Positions 1 to 6,566 are shown, numbered from the stretch's first letter. The stretch: DNA of 10,668 bases from an uncultured Clostridia bacterium (GCA_948739805.1 CAPYID010000050.1:1-10668), one strand, 5' to 3'. Notes: generated by a model from the letters alone, not told the origin. Translations and numbers: made by a program.

Positions 1-796
1 TTTTCTTTTTCTGTACTTGACAGTCTGCCCACATTTCTTTTGAGATAATAGGCTCAACAACATCTTCATAATAGGTTGGGTGCTTTGTTCTTTTTCCGTG
101 AACAAAATCTCCTTTATATATTTCATTTTCAAGAATAGTAACAATGGTTGAATCTCTCCAATTATCTCTTCCTAATACTTTTTCTTTGTTGAATAGATTG
201 CTTATTTTCTGATAAGAATAGCCATTATAGTATAAGTCAAATATTCTAACTACAATATCTTTAGTAGAATAATCTATTACTAATCTTTTTTCTTCGTGCT
301 TATAGCCTAATGGTGCAACGTGAGGAATATGACCACATTTTATTGCACCAGCTAGTCCTACTTTAGTCCTTTCGCTAGTTCTTTCAATTTCATTTTGACT
401 AACACTCATTAAAAGTCTTGAAATCATTTTGCCATTTGCACTTGTAGTATTTATTTCATCATTTACACAATCAAGATAAGCATTGTTTTCATCTAAAAAA
501 GTCATTAAGTTTTCCCAATCATAAATACTTCTAGTTATTCTATCTAGCTTTAGAGCAACAATAGTATTTATTTTTTTAGCCTTAATATCATTTTTTAATC
601 TTTCAAAATCTGGTCTATGATTACCAGTTTTTGCACTTATTCCAGCATCTTCGTAATAGTCTATTATCTCATAGCCTTTGAATTTACAAAAAGATTCTAA
701 TCTTTCTCTTTGTTCTGGCAAACTAAAACCCTCACGAGCTTGGTCTTCGGTTGATACTCTCAAATATAACCCACATTGTTTCTTTTCTTCGTTCAA
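1..796 (-). CDS. large serine recombinase, 5' part (gene runs off the left edge)
   Basis: DNA-cutting recombinase of the large serine family, which moves integrative elements or phages. About 265 N-terminal residues are visible. The resolvase domain spans roughly residues 8-150, with the catalytic serine in LRVSTEDQ (Ser15, with Arg13), the KLDRITRS motif (residues 83-90) and an ERTSERTKVG segment (138-147). The start of the DNA-binding Recombinase domain follows (about 165-265, with PLGYK and ENEIYKGDF). The zinc ribbon and coiled coil expected in this family lie beyond the window. I chose TTG at 796-794 as start: AGGAGG at 805-810 sits 8 nt upstream, and no in-frame ATG comes before the conserved region. 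The gene follows a structured leader with a terminator, so it is probably controlled by attenuation. It lies outside the tRNA-Leu element and so belongs to a second mobile element or remnant. Confidence 0.93.
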   Translation of the reverse strand, partial: MNEEKKQCGLYLRVSTEDQAREGFSLPEQRERLESFCKFKGYEIIDYYEDAGISAKTGNHRPDFERLKNDIKAKKINTIVALKLDRITRSIYDWENLMTFLDENNAYLDCVNDEINTTSANGKMISRLLMSVSQNEIERTSERTKVGLAGAIKCGHIPHVAPLGYKHEEKRLVIDYSTKDIVVRIFDLYYNGYSYQKISNLFNKEKVLGRDNWRDSTIVTILENEIYKGDFVHGKRTKHPTYYEDVVEPIISKEMWADCQVQKKK

Positions 797-813
797 TTTT
801 CAAACCTCCTTAT

Positions 814-860
814 AAAACAAAAAGAGACATCAAAGTACACGAGTACTACTGACATCTCTT
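814..860 (-). terminator. intrinsic terminator in the leader of the serine recombinase
   Basis: On the minus strand AAGAGATGTCA (860-850) pairs with TGATGTCTCTT (832-822; two G-U pairs). Above it is an inner AGTAC/GTACT stem, and a T-rich run TTTGTTTT follows at 821-814. The hairpin ends only a few bases before the recombinase AGGAGG (810-805), so it lies between promoter and gene and would stop transcription unless read through. That position suggests conditional termination rather than the end of another gene. Confidence 0.8.
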
Positions 861-889
861 AAATCCATTTATCATAAACTAAAATATAA

Positions 890-940
890 GAACCTCACCC
901 CACTACACAATCAAAGATTGTGAGTGTGGTTCCGAGAACC
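890..940 (-). promoter_or_regulatory. competing hairpins in the recombinase leader
   Basis: Two structures share one segment. GGTTC (940-936) can pair with GAACC (932-928) in a small local hairpin that begins 3 nt after the upstream ORF stop. The same GAACC can instead pair with GGTTC (894-890), closing a long stem around CACAATC/GATTGTG (922-916 and 912-906). Exclusive pairings between a short ORF and a terminator are the hallmark of attenuation leaders. That they switch the terminator is inference. Confidence 0.6.
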
Positions 941-943
941 TTT

Positions 944-994
944 TTACTTTCGTAATAATAATGCAATATAATATAATCTTTTCAAAGTACTCAT
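944..994 (-). CDS. 16-residue leader peptide upstream of the recombinase
   Basis: A short ORF, MSTLKRLYYIALLLRK followed by TAA, starts about 40 nt after the predicted transcription start. A weak Shine-Dalgarno AAGAG (1007-1003) lies 8 nt before ATG. It ends 3 nt before the first of two competing hairpins and well before the leader terminator. By analogy with erm, ABC-F and tet(M) leaders, ribosome pausing on this ORF could change the downstream folding. The peptide does not match a leader I know. The basic LRK at the end recalls stalling motifs, but that is speculative. Confidence 0.5.
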   Translation of the reverse strand: MSTLKRLYYIALLLRK

Positions 995-1040
995 ATATAT
1001 AACTCTTGCCGAGTAAATATAAATTTTTCTATTAGATTAT

Positions 1041-1068
1041 ATTATACTACGATTTTAAGAAATGTCAA
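1041..1068 (-). promoter_or_regulatory. consensus sigma-A promoter for the recombinase leader
   Basis: On the minus strand TTGACA (1068-1063), a 16-bp spacer and TATAAT (1046-1041) match both consensus boxes perfectly. Transcription should start near 1034, giving a leader of about 240 nt before the recombinase start. So strong a promoter on a recombinase gene fits a system held back by the terminator further down. Confidence 0.8.
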
Positions 1069-1078
1069 ATATTTACAT

Positions 1079-1348
1079 TTATATATTTTTCAAATATTCT
1101 TCTAACTCTGATAATTTAATCTTTTGAGTCAAGTTAGAAATGTAAACATCGTTTGAATAATTAAAAACTAAAAAAGTAATATTTTTAATAATCACTCTAT
1201 GTGGCTCAATATATGTAAGATTAGTTTTCTCTAATTTTCTAATACTACCATTGATAAAAGTAGGAGTAACTTTAGAAAACTCACATATAAATTCCAGTCG
1301 TTGTTTTAGACATTCCTCAAATTCTAGTTCTTGCTTAATTATCTGCAT
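1079..1348 (-). CDS. small hypothetical protein (89 residues)
   Basis: I do not recognise this protein. It is soluble and charged, with no membrane segment, an N-terminal helix rich in Glu (KQELEFEECLKQRLEF) and alternating hydrophobic stretches that could form beta strands (HRVIIKNITFLVFNY). An ATG at 1360 is also possible, but AAAGG would abut it directly. With the ATG at 1348, AAAGGA lies 11 nt upstream, which is more workable. The gene lies between the old tRNA-Leu terminator and the recombinase promoter, on the same strand as the recombinase and ending 11 bp before that promoter's -35 box. It is outside the tRNA-Leu element. Base composition is like its neighbours. Confidence 0.55.
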   Translation of the reverse strand: MQIIKQELEFEECLKQRLEFICEFSKVTPTFINGSIRKLEKTNLTYIEPHRVIIKNITFLVFNYSNDVYISNLTQKIKLSELEEYLKNI

Positions 1349-1398
1349 ATCAAACACCATCCTTTCATTTGGATGATTCTTATATTGTTTTTAGACAA

Positions 1399-1435
1399 CA
1401 AAAAAATCAACCAGATTTTATTTTCTGATTGATTT
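1399..1435 (-). terminator. intrinsic terminator, probably the original terminator of tRNA-Leu
   Basis: On the minus strand AATCAATCAGA (1434-1424) pairs with TCTGGTTGATT (1415-1405) with one mismatch, followed by a run of seven T. It lies about 40 bp beyond the CCA end of the displaced tRNA 3' half at attL, in the same orientation. A further stem, TCTGTTC (1446-1452) with GAACAGA (1463-1469), lies between. The simplest reading is that this ended the tRNA transcript before the element inserted. Confidence 0.65.
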
Positions 1436-1477
1436 CTGTATCAATTCTGTTCAATTTAGTTCGAACAGATACGTCGT

Positions 1478-1534
1478 TGGTGCAGATGGCCGGAATCGAA
1501 CCGGCACGGTTTATTCAACCGCAGGATTTTAAGT
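1478..1534 (-). repeat. attL: displaced 3' half of tRNA-Leu
   Basis: Positions 1478-1509 repeat 10429-10460 exactly (32 bp: CCA end, acceptor 3' strand and T arm of tRNA-Leu). Positions 1519-1534 repeat 10472-10487 (16 bp, part of the anticodon stem-loop). Between them the variable arm differs in sequence (GGTT-gaata-AACC on the minus strand) but keeps its stem. No 5' half is present, so it is not a working tRNA. This is the expected scar of integration into the 3' half of a tRNA gene. Confidence 0.88.
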
Positions 1535-1686
1535 TGTTCCATCATTTTGTTGTTTACTTACATTTAATAACTTTTATCCTTATTATTTTTGTACTCAAGT
1601 ACATGATTTTCTTAATAATTTCTTGCTTTGTATTGTAACACAATGAATTATAAAAATATATAAATCTAATCAAACTTTTTAAAGTT

Positions 1687-1708
1687 TTGTTAGAAATTTG
1701 TTAGAAAA
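1687..1708 (+). repeat. tandem 11-bp repeat, likely integrase arm sites (left)
   Basis: TTGTTAGAAAT is followed directly by TTGTTAGAAAA. The same tandem pair occurs near the other end at 10346-10367 in the same orientation, with one base changed (TTGTTAGAAAT then CTGTTAGAAAA). Repeats of this size near both att sites are typical of the arm-type sites bound by the N-terminal domain of tyrosine integrases. Confidence 0.65.
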
Positions 1709-1783
1709 AAATAAACAGTATTTAATTCTAAAAAATCCCCCAAATTTGTTAAATTAAATTTTGCATATTCAAAAATTAAAACT

Positions 1784-1817
1784 GAACAGGGATAAGTTAT
1801 TACCTGTTCTAATTTTT
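1784..1817 (+). terminator. terminator-like hairpin before the replication gene
   Basis: GAACAGG (1784-1790) pairs with CCTGTTC (1803-1809), followed by TAATTTTT. It lies about 40 nt before the rep start. It could block transcription entering from the left flank or serve as an attenuator that limits Rep synthesis. The T-run is interrupted, so strength is uncertain. Confidence 0.5.
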
Positions 1818-1857
1818 CGCCACAAAATTGATTGTCGTGCGAAGGAAAGGACAATAT

Positions 1858-2409
1858 ATGCAAGATTTTAATAGTTATAAAATAAATGAAACACTGTCGC
1901 ATAAATATTATCAAATACCACAGAAATTATTTATAAATCCATTATATAAAGATACTTTAAATTCTGATAGTAAACTACTTTATGGATTTTTACTAGATAG
2001 AATGTCTTTATCTGCAAAGAATAATTGGTGTGATGAAAACGGAAATATATATCTTATATTTACCAGAAAAGAAGTACAAGAAAAACTAGGATTATGTGAT
2101 AGAACAGTTACTAAAGCATTTAAACAATTATCAAATGCTAAACTTATTTATGAAAAAAGACAAGGTGCAAATAAGCCTAATCTAATTTATGTTGGTAAAA
2201 TACAACATATGGATCTGAAAAATTGGACACGAAAAAAGTTCGATTCCAGAGTCGAAAAAAATACGATTCAGGATACGAAAAATATTCGCCCAATCAATAC
2301 TAATAATAATTATACTTATATAGATAATAAAGTCAATAAAATTTCAAATAGATATTTTGGAAGAAATTATTCTCCTGAATTTTTAGAAGGCTTATATGCT
2401 AATTTATAA
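1858..2409 (+). CDS. replication initiator, RepA_N type (short)
   Basis: Replication initiator protein A N-terminal family, seen in the conserved run YYQIPQKLFINPLYKD (about residues 18-33), then SDSKLLYGFLLDRMSLS, and a winged-helix DNA-binding core (TRKEVQEKLGLCDRTVTKAFKQL, then KPNLIYV). Members bind an origin and start theta replication of plasmids and many integrative elements. Start is ATG 1858, with AAAGGA 6 nt upstream; an upstream in-frame TTG at 1828 has no better support. At 183 residues it is much shorter than plasmid RepA_N proteins, and little follows the DNA-binding domain except a conserved-looking tail (SPEFLEGLYANL). It may be a shortened IME form. A strong terminator follows, so it is its own unit ahead of mob. 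Confidence 0.85.
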   Translation: MQDFNSYKINETLSHKYYQIPQKLFINPLYKDTLNSDSKLLYGFLLDRMSLSAKNNWCDENGNIYLIFTRKEVQEKLGLCDRTVTKAFKQLSNAKLIYEKRQGANKPNLIYVGKIQHMDLKNWTRKKFDSRVEKNTIQDTKNIRPINTNNNYTYIDNKVNKISNRYFGRNYSPEFLEGLYANL

Positions 2410-2423
2410 TTACTTTAGCAAAA

Positions 2424-2447
2424 CACAAAAGTATTTATGCTTTTGTG
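2424..2447 (+). repeat. hairpin after the replication gene
   Basis: CACAAAAG (2424-2431) and CTTTTGTG (2440-2447) form a perfect 8-bp stem with an 8-nt loop, just 14 bp after the rep stop. No T-run follows. It may protect the 3' end or be part of the origin and oriT hairpin cluster. Confidence 0.5.
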
Positions 2448-2449
2448 AA

Positions 2450-2496
2450 AATAGCAATATAAAAATTGGTTATCAATTTTTGTGTTGCTATTTTTT
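2450..2496 (+). terminator. intrinsic terminator of the replication gene
   Basis: AATAGCAA (2450-2457) pairs with TTGCTATT (2485-2492), and inside it AAAAATTG (2461-2468) pairs with CAATTTTT (2474-2481) across a 3x3 internal loop, with a run of six T ending at 2496. This is a strong terminator on the plus strand, separating rep from the oriT-mob region. Confidence 0.8.
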
Positions 2497-2557
2497 AACT
2501 AAATTTGCTTTAGCATATTTAGTTAAAACCTAAAAAATATTAAGTATATTTTTTAGG
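2495..2557. repeat. two further hairpins between rep and oriT
   Basis: TTAACTAAAT (2495-2504) pairs with ATTTAGTTAA (2517-2526), with extra inner pairs. CCTAAAAAATA (2529-2539) pairs with TATTTTTTAGG (2547-2557). With the hairpins before and after they form an unbroken row leading to oriT. Such rows occur at plasmid single- and double-strand origins and at oriT. A specific role is not shown. Confidence 0.6.
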
Positions 2558-2564
2558 CAGACGG

Positions 2565-2649
2565 GTGCAGGGTGTCCCTGCCACACTAACACTTTTTCCA
2601 ATTTCAGTAAAAAGTGTTGTAGTGTGTTACAACACTCAATTTGTGTTAG
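2565..2649 (+). other. origin of transfer (oriT), MobV/pMV158 type
   Basis: The core at 2620-2629 reads TAGTGTG then TTA, the nick motif known for pMV158 and other MobV relaxases; the predicted nick is between 2626 and 2627. The nick lies in the loop of an 8-bp inverted repeat, GTGTTGTA (2614-2621) and TACAACAC (2628-2635). A larger inverted repeat precedes it: CACTAACACTTTTT (2584-2597) against AAAAAGTGTTGTAGTG (2609-2624), and GTGTTAG at 2643-2649 could pair with CTAACAC (2586-2592). A GC-rich hairpin, GCAGGG/CCCTGC (2567-2581), lies at the upstream edge. It sits directly before the relaxase gene, as in this family. Confidence 0.85.
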
Positions 2650-2679
2650 CACAGAAGTTCGAGCAAAGGAGGTCTATAT

Positions 2680-3867
2680 ATGAGCTATGCTATCATAAGA
2701 AATACAAAATATAAAAGAGAAAATCTAAAAGGAATTTATCGCCATAATGAAAGAAAGAATAAAAATTATTCAAATAAAAATATAGATGCTACAAAATCGT
2801 ATTTAAACTATTCTTTAAAAGATTGCAAATTTACATATGAAAAGGAATTTGAAAAGTTAAAAAAAGAATATAATTTAAAAGGTCAAGTAAAAGTTGTAAG
2901 TAATATTTCTTGTGAATATATTATTACTTCTGATAAAGATTTTTTTGAATCTATTGGAGAACAAGAAACAAAGAGATATTTTGAAACTGCATATCAATTT
3001 GTATGTAATTATAAAAATCTAGGTGAACAATATATTTTATCTGCAAAAGTACATATGGATGAGGAAACACCACATATGCACCTAGTATTTATTCCAGTAG
3101 TTCACTCAAAAGATAAAAAAGGAAATTCCATTGATAAAATTGCTTGTAGTGAATTTTGGAAAGAAAAAGACAGTTATAGAAGATTACAAGATGCTTTTTA
3201 TGAATATATGGTTTCAAATAACTTTAATTTAGAAAGAGGTACACCTAGTGAACGAGTACATTTATCTGTGGAAGATTATAAACAAATTACAAACTTTGAA
3301 AATGCAAAAACTGTACTTCAAGATATAAAGTTAGAACTGCCTAATGTTCCAAATATAAAGGATTTCGGAAAATTAGTACGAAATAGAGATGAAAAAATAC
3401 AAGAATTAATAATAAATCCTAAAGATGAAATGATAAAGGATTTACAAGAAAAAAATTCATTACTTACTTATACATTAGAAAGACAAATAAAAACTGTTGA
3501 CAAAGCTGTAAAATATGAAAAAGAGAAAAAATCTATTTTAGCTGAAAATACAGAACTTAAAGAAAAATGTGAAAATATCGAAACTGTATATACTGCAAAA
3601 CTTAAAGAAGAAACCAAGAGAATTGAAAAGAAATATGAAAATAGAATTTATGAGTTAGAAAATGAAAATAACTTTTTAAGGAAAATTATAAATACATTAC
3701 AGAAAACAATTGATAAATTTATTCATTGGGTATGCCTTAAATTTTCTGTTTCTGAAGAAGATGAATTTATTAGAAATTTTGAATTTGAAAATGACACTTA
3801 TCTTGATCCAGAAAAGCAGATTGAATATGAGGAAGAATTAGAACGAGAATATGATTTGGATTTATAA
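2680..3867 (+). CDS. mob: MobV family relaxase (Mob/Pre)
   Basis: Nicks oriT and pilots the DNA strand in mobilisation by a helper conjugative element. The N-terminal relaxase domain (about 1-200) has the MobV motif I region RHNERKNKNYSNKNID, with His22 matching the catalytic His22 of pMV158 MobM. The metal-binding motif HMDEETPHMHLVF has His125, Glu128, His132 and His134. Motif SDKDFFE (84-90) and the segment GTPSERVHLSVEDYK also fit the family. Residues about 250-345 are a long Lys/Glu-rich coiled coil, and the acidic tail (EEELEREYDLDL) is typical. A length of 395 residues is usual. AAAGGAGG lies just upstream of ATG. It lies 30 bp after oriT, so nick binding could also repress its own transcription, as in pMV158 (inference). 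It looks intact. Confidence 0.95.
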   Translation: MSYAIIRNTKYKRENLKGIYRHNERKNKNYSNKNIDATKSYLNYSLKDCKFTYEKEFEKLKKEYNLKGQVKVVSNISCEYIITSDKDFFESIGEQETKRYFETAYQFVCNYKNLGEQYILSAKVHMDEETPHMHLVFIPVVHSKDKKGNSIDKIACSEFWKEKDSYRRLQDAFYEYMVSNNFNLERGTPSERVHLSVEDYKQITNFENAKTVLQDIKLELPNVPNIKDFGKLVRNRDEKIQELIINPKDEMIKDLQEKNSLLTYTLERQIKTVDKAVKYEKEKKSILAENTELKEKCENIETVYTAKLKEETKRIEKKYENRIYELENENNFLRKIINTLQKTIDKFIHWVCLKFSVSEEDEFIRNFEFENDTYLDPEKQIEYEEELEREYDLDL

Positions 3868-3876
3868 GGTAAGCAA

Positions 3877-3903
3877 CGAAGATTAGTTGTTTTCTAATCT
3901 TCG
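3877..3903. terminator. hairpin between convergent mob and transporter genes
   Basis: CGAAGATTAG (3877-3886) and CTAATCTTCG (3894-3903) form a perfect 10-bp stem with a 7-nt loop. It covers the last codons and stop of the minus-strand transporter and lies 10 bp after the mob stop. T-runs are weak on both sides, so it may be a modest two-way terminator. Confidence 0.55.
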
Positions 3904-5114
3904 TGAACTTTAATTTTTTCTACACCATACATTAATTTGGTACATATTGGTGCAAATAAAGTTACTAAAATAAGCAAAATTTTAAATACAATTATATTGT
4001 TGAAAAGTCCAGCAATTAACATTAGAATATATCCACTAATTCTGCCTAAATGCATAAATAAAACCACATAACTTACCCATTCCACTTTCCATTCTTCTAT
4101 GTTACATTCTTTTACTAAATCTCCTTTTTTAGTATCATAAATTACTCCTAAAATACAAATTGAAATTGTATATACAAAATTATAAATGACTAATGTTATT
4201 TTGTTTATATCAAAAACTAATCCTATAACACCTATTACAATTAAACTTGAACATAAATATAATACAAATTTGGAATTGTTTCTATTGTAAAAATTTTTAT
4301 ATAGATACATTGCAATCATAGAACATATAGAAAACACACTTGTTAATATTCCTAAATTAAATGATGTTTTAAATGTCATAATTGTAATAATGACTACTAA
4401 GGTTTGCATTGAACTTTCTATTACACCATATGCAATTGCAGATTTTGTATATTTGTTTATTTTTATTTTTTGACTATTATTTAAATCTTCTAAAAATGTT
4501 TTTATACTATATTTATTTGTAATTAGTGTTTCATTTTTATCTGTTTTAATTTGTAATGAAATAATAATCTGTATTACAGATAAAATAAATATATATATAG
4601 CTATTTTTGTAAAAGAATATAATTCTATTGAACTTCCCAAAATAACTGGAGCAATTATATTTATGATTTTCCCTAATATCGTCTTTATGGACATGTAGTC
4701 TTTTCTATTTTCGTTAGTTGTAACATCTATATATAATACTTCATGTGATGTCCAATAGAATACCTCTGATATTCCATATAATATTGCTACTATTGGAAAA
4801 TATGTGGCAATATTTTCTTTTAATATTACAATAAAAAGAATAAATACTGCTCTAAGTACAATTCCCATTGATAATACTTTTGTTCTGTATTGAGGATTAC
4901 TTTTTACTACTTTTCCTATTAATATTTTTCCAATTCCTGACAAAGTGTACATTATTATATAATATATTGAAATTTGTATAATACTATCATTTGTAACTTT
5001 TAAAAAGTATGCTACTAAAAAAGTTTTCACAAAAAGAGAGGTTAGAGTATATATTAAATCACTTGACATTAATAATTTGGCACTTTTACATATCTTACTT
5101 TTTTTGTTATTCAT
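3894..5114 (-). CDS. MFS-like multi-pass membrane transporter
   Basis: Integral membrane protein of 406 residues with about twelve hydrophobic segments, the size and pattern of the major facilitator superfamily. After segment 2 the stretch GIGKILIGKVVKSNPQYR resembles the cytoplasmic loop 2-3 motif of MFS proteins, and a polar middle loop (about residues 190-215) separates the two halves. The YGISEVFYWTSHE segment recalls the YqgE-like MFS group often found in Firmicutes, but I cannot name a substrate. GGAAG lies about 8 nt before ATG. It is the last gene of the minus-strand cargo block, 102 bp after the ATPase-fold gene; no convincing promoter is visible in that gap, so it may be read from the operon promoter. 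Export of a drug or signal is possible but unproven. Confidence 0.75.
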   Translation of the reverse strand: MNNKKSKICKSAKLLMSSDLIYTLTSLFVKTFLVAYFLKVTNDSIIQISIYYIIMYTLSGIGKILIGKVVKSNPQYRTKVLSMGIVLRAVFILFIVILKENIATYFPIVAILYGISEVFYWTSHEVLYIDVTTNENRKDYMSIKTILGKIINIIAPVILGSSIELYSFTKIAIYIFILSVIQIIISLQIKTDKNETLITNKYSIKTFLEDLNNSQKIKINKYTKSAIAYGVIESSMQTLVVIITIMTFKTSFNLGILTSVFSICSMIAMYLYKNFYNRNNSKFVLYLCSSLIVIGVIGLVFDINKITLVIYNFVYTISICILGVIYDTKKGDLVKECNIEEWKVEWVSYVVLFMHLGRISGYILMLIAGLFNNIIVFKILLILVTLFAPICTKLMYGVEKIKVHED

Positions 5115-5216
5115 ATTATTCTTCCTTTTTTTATTATATTATCACTTGTTATAGCATTTACTATTTTTAAGATGATTTTGATTTTTGTTTTTCTTACTAG
5201 CAATATTGTTTCATTA

Positions 5217-6548
5217 CTATAAAATTTTCCAATACCCCACCTTATTTGATCCTACTCTCTCAATTATATTTTTATCTTGTAATTGTTTCAAATATCTTGA
5301 AATAGTTGCTGTTGATATTTTTGTAATCTTATTTAATTCTGGTATAGTAAGTTTTGGATTTTCATTTAAAGCTTTTAAAATTTGTGTTTCTTTATCATTT
5401 ATCTTATCATTTATCTTATCATTTATCTTATCATTTTTTTGTTTATTATCAGTGTCATATTCAAAAGGATTTTCTTTATATTTAAATGAAACTCTCAAAA
5501 AATGATCCATAAATTTAAAACAACTTTTATCATAAGCATCTAAAATTCTTAAAACTCCAGAGCCAATATTTTCAATTAAATCCACATCTTTAAATACTCT
5601 AATAAGTTCTTTATTTCTTGGAGCAGTAACACCTTCCAAAAATTCTTCTTGTGATAATTCTTGAGGAAGACCACCTGCAGAAGTTATTTCAACTCTGTCT
5701 GAATACAATTCAATAATAGGAGAATTACCATAAGAATAATCATTATGTACAATAGCATTTATAACAGCTTCTTTTAATGCTTTACTATTAATTTTTTCTT
5801 GTTCTTTTCTTCCAAAATATTCTATTTTAGCATATGTAGTATTTTCAACATCAAGCCTATCTAGTATTTTTTGTGTAACTGTGATTAAACAACGATTACC
5901 ATATTCTAAATTTTCTAAAAGTTCAAGTTTATTATTACCTAAATATCTTACAAGTTTTATAGAAACAGTATTTTCATCTGCTAATAAGAAAGCATTATAA
6001 TTATATTTTCCTTCGCTTGTTAATAAATCAAGATTTTGTAAAAAGTTATCATTTAACTTTAATCCATGTTCTTCATAATATATTTTTAATTGATTAAATG
6101 TTAATTCTTGTCTTGGAGAGTCTATTTCTTTTAATGTGTGTTTTACTCTTTTTGCATACATATCATCAATCATTCTTTCTGTCATTCTCTCTTTGCTACT
6201 ACCAACCCTAACATAACATCCTTCTGGAGTTCTTCCTTTTTTCCTTAAATAATATGGTTTTTCCGTTCCACTTGATATTATAACTTTTATTACTTCTTTA
6301 TTATCTATTGTTTCCACAATTACATCAAATAATCCTAAAGTTGATGGCTGTATATTATTTTTTATTCTGTCTTTAATTTGTAATTGTGTTAAATCAACAT
6401 CTTCAACACCAACAACTTGTCCTTTTTTATTTATTCCAACATAAATTGTACCACCTTCTCTATAATTTAAGAAAGCAATAACCTCTTGTTCAAAATCTTC
6501 ATTTAGCTGTTCTTTATTTTCAATTCGGTTTGTTTCTGTATTTTGCAT
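5217..6548 (-). CDS. AlbA_2 / HATPase-fold regulator with winged helix
   Basis: This 443-residue protein belongs to the group annotated as ATP-binding or putative DNA-binding transcriptional regulators (AlbA_2/Schlafen-like plus HATPase_c_4). Residues about 13-125 form the AlbA_2 domain (EVIAFLNYREGGTIYVGINKKG, later GCYVRVGSS). Residues about 255-340 look like a GHKL-type ATPase remnant (ALKEAVINAIVHNDYS with Glu260, Asn264 and His268; GGLP at 292-295; ENIGSGVLRI at 326-335). A linker of NDKI repeats (372-386) leads to a C-terminal winged helix (about 387-443; LTIPELNKITKISTATISRYL). GGAGAG lies 7 nt before ATG. It follows the 45-residue peptide gene by 18 bp in the same operon. It may be the operon's regulator or a nucleotide sensor; related proteins also occur in defence islands. 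It appears complete. Confidence 0.88.
   Translation of the reverse strand: MQNTETNRIENKEQLNEDFEQEVIAFLNYREGGTIYVGINKKGQVVGVEDVDLTQLQIKDRIKNNIQPSTLGLFDVIVETIDNKEVIKVIISSGTEKPYYLRKKGRTPEGCYVRVGSSKERMTERMIDDMYAKRVKHTLKEIDSPRQELTFNQLKIYYEEHGLKLNDNFLQNLDLLTSEGKYNYNAFLLADENTVSIKLVRYLGNNKLELLENLEYGNRCLITVTQKILDRLDVENTTYAKIEYFGRKEQEKINSKALKEAVINAIVHNDYSYGNSPIIELYSDRVEITSAGGLPQELSQEEFLEGVTAPRNKELIRVFKDVDLIENIGSGVLRILDAYDKSCFKFMDHFLRVSFKYKENPFEYDTDNKQKNDKINDKINDKINDKETQILKALNENPKLTIPELNKITKISTATISRYLKQLQDKNIIERVGSNKVGYWKIL
5391..5435 (-). repeat. 12-bp tandem repeat coding for an NDKI linker
   Basis: Nearly identical 12-bp units (atttatcttatc on the plus strand) repeat almost four times and code for NDKINDKINDKINDK in the linker before the winged helix. 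The unit is a multiple of three, so copy-number change would alter linker length without breaking the frame. Confidence 0.85.
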
Positions 6549-6566
6549 TTAATAGCTCTCCATTCA

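Larger units (their letters stand above)
1535..1857. other. non-coding left end of the element
   Basis: This AT-rich stretch holds no convincing gene. It contains the left arm-site pair (1687-1708), a small palindrome AAACTTT-TT-AAAGTTT just before it (1672-1687) and the hairpin in front of the replication gene (1784-1817). I see no clear promoter for the replication gene; possible -10-like boxes near 1650-1660 are weak. Confidence 0.5.

Noticed and set aside
1131..1142. A single GTTAGAAAT match to the arm-site unit outside the element
   Set aside because: It is one unit only, inside a coding frame, not tandem, and expected by chance.
1429..1638. A 69-residue plus-strand reading frame across the left tRNA fragment
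   Set aside because: It runs antisense through the tRNA-Leu remnant (the MAGIEPARF start is a common artefact of translating a tRNA 3' end) and has no ribosome site.
1828..1857. Upstream TTG start for rep adding 10 residues
   Set aside because: The extension runs through the AAGGAAAGGA ribosome site, which is correctly placed for ATG 1858.
1690..1914. A 74-residue minus-strand reading frame overlapping the start of rep
   Set aside because: It is antisense to the rep start and ribosome site, with no Shine-Dalgarno or recognisable motif.
2424..2557. The hairpin row considered as a CRISPR array
   Set aside because: The stems differ from each other, there is no repeated unit with spacers, and no cas genes are present.
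5115..5216. A separate promoter for the transporter gene
   Set aside because: A TATAAT occurs on the minus strand at 5138-5133 but no acceptable -35 box lies 16-18 bp upstream.
5185..5505. A 106-residue hydrophobic plus-strand reading frame
   Set aside because: It is the antisense shadow of the ATPase-fold gene; the repeated SFILSFIL comes from the complement of the NDKI repeat.
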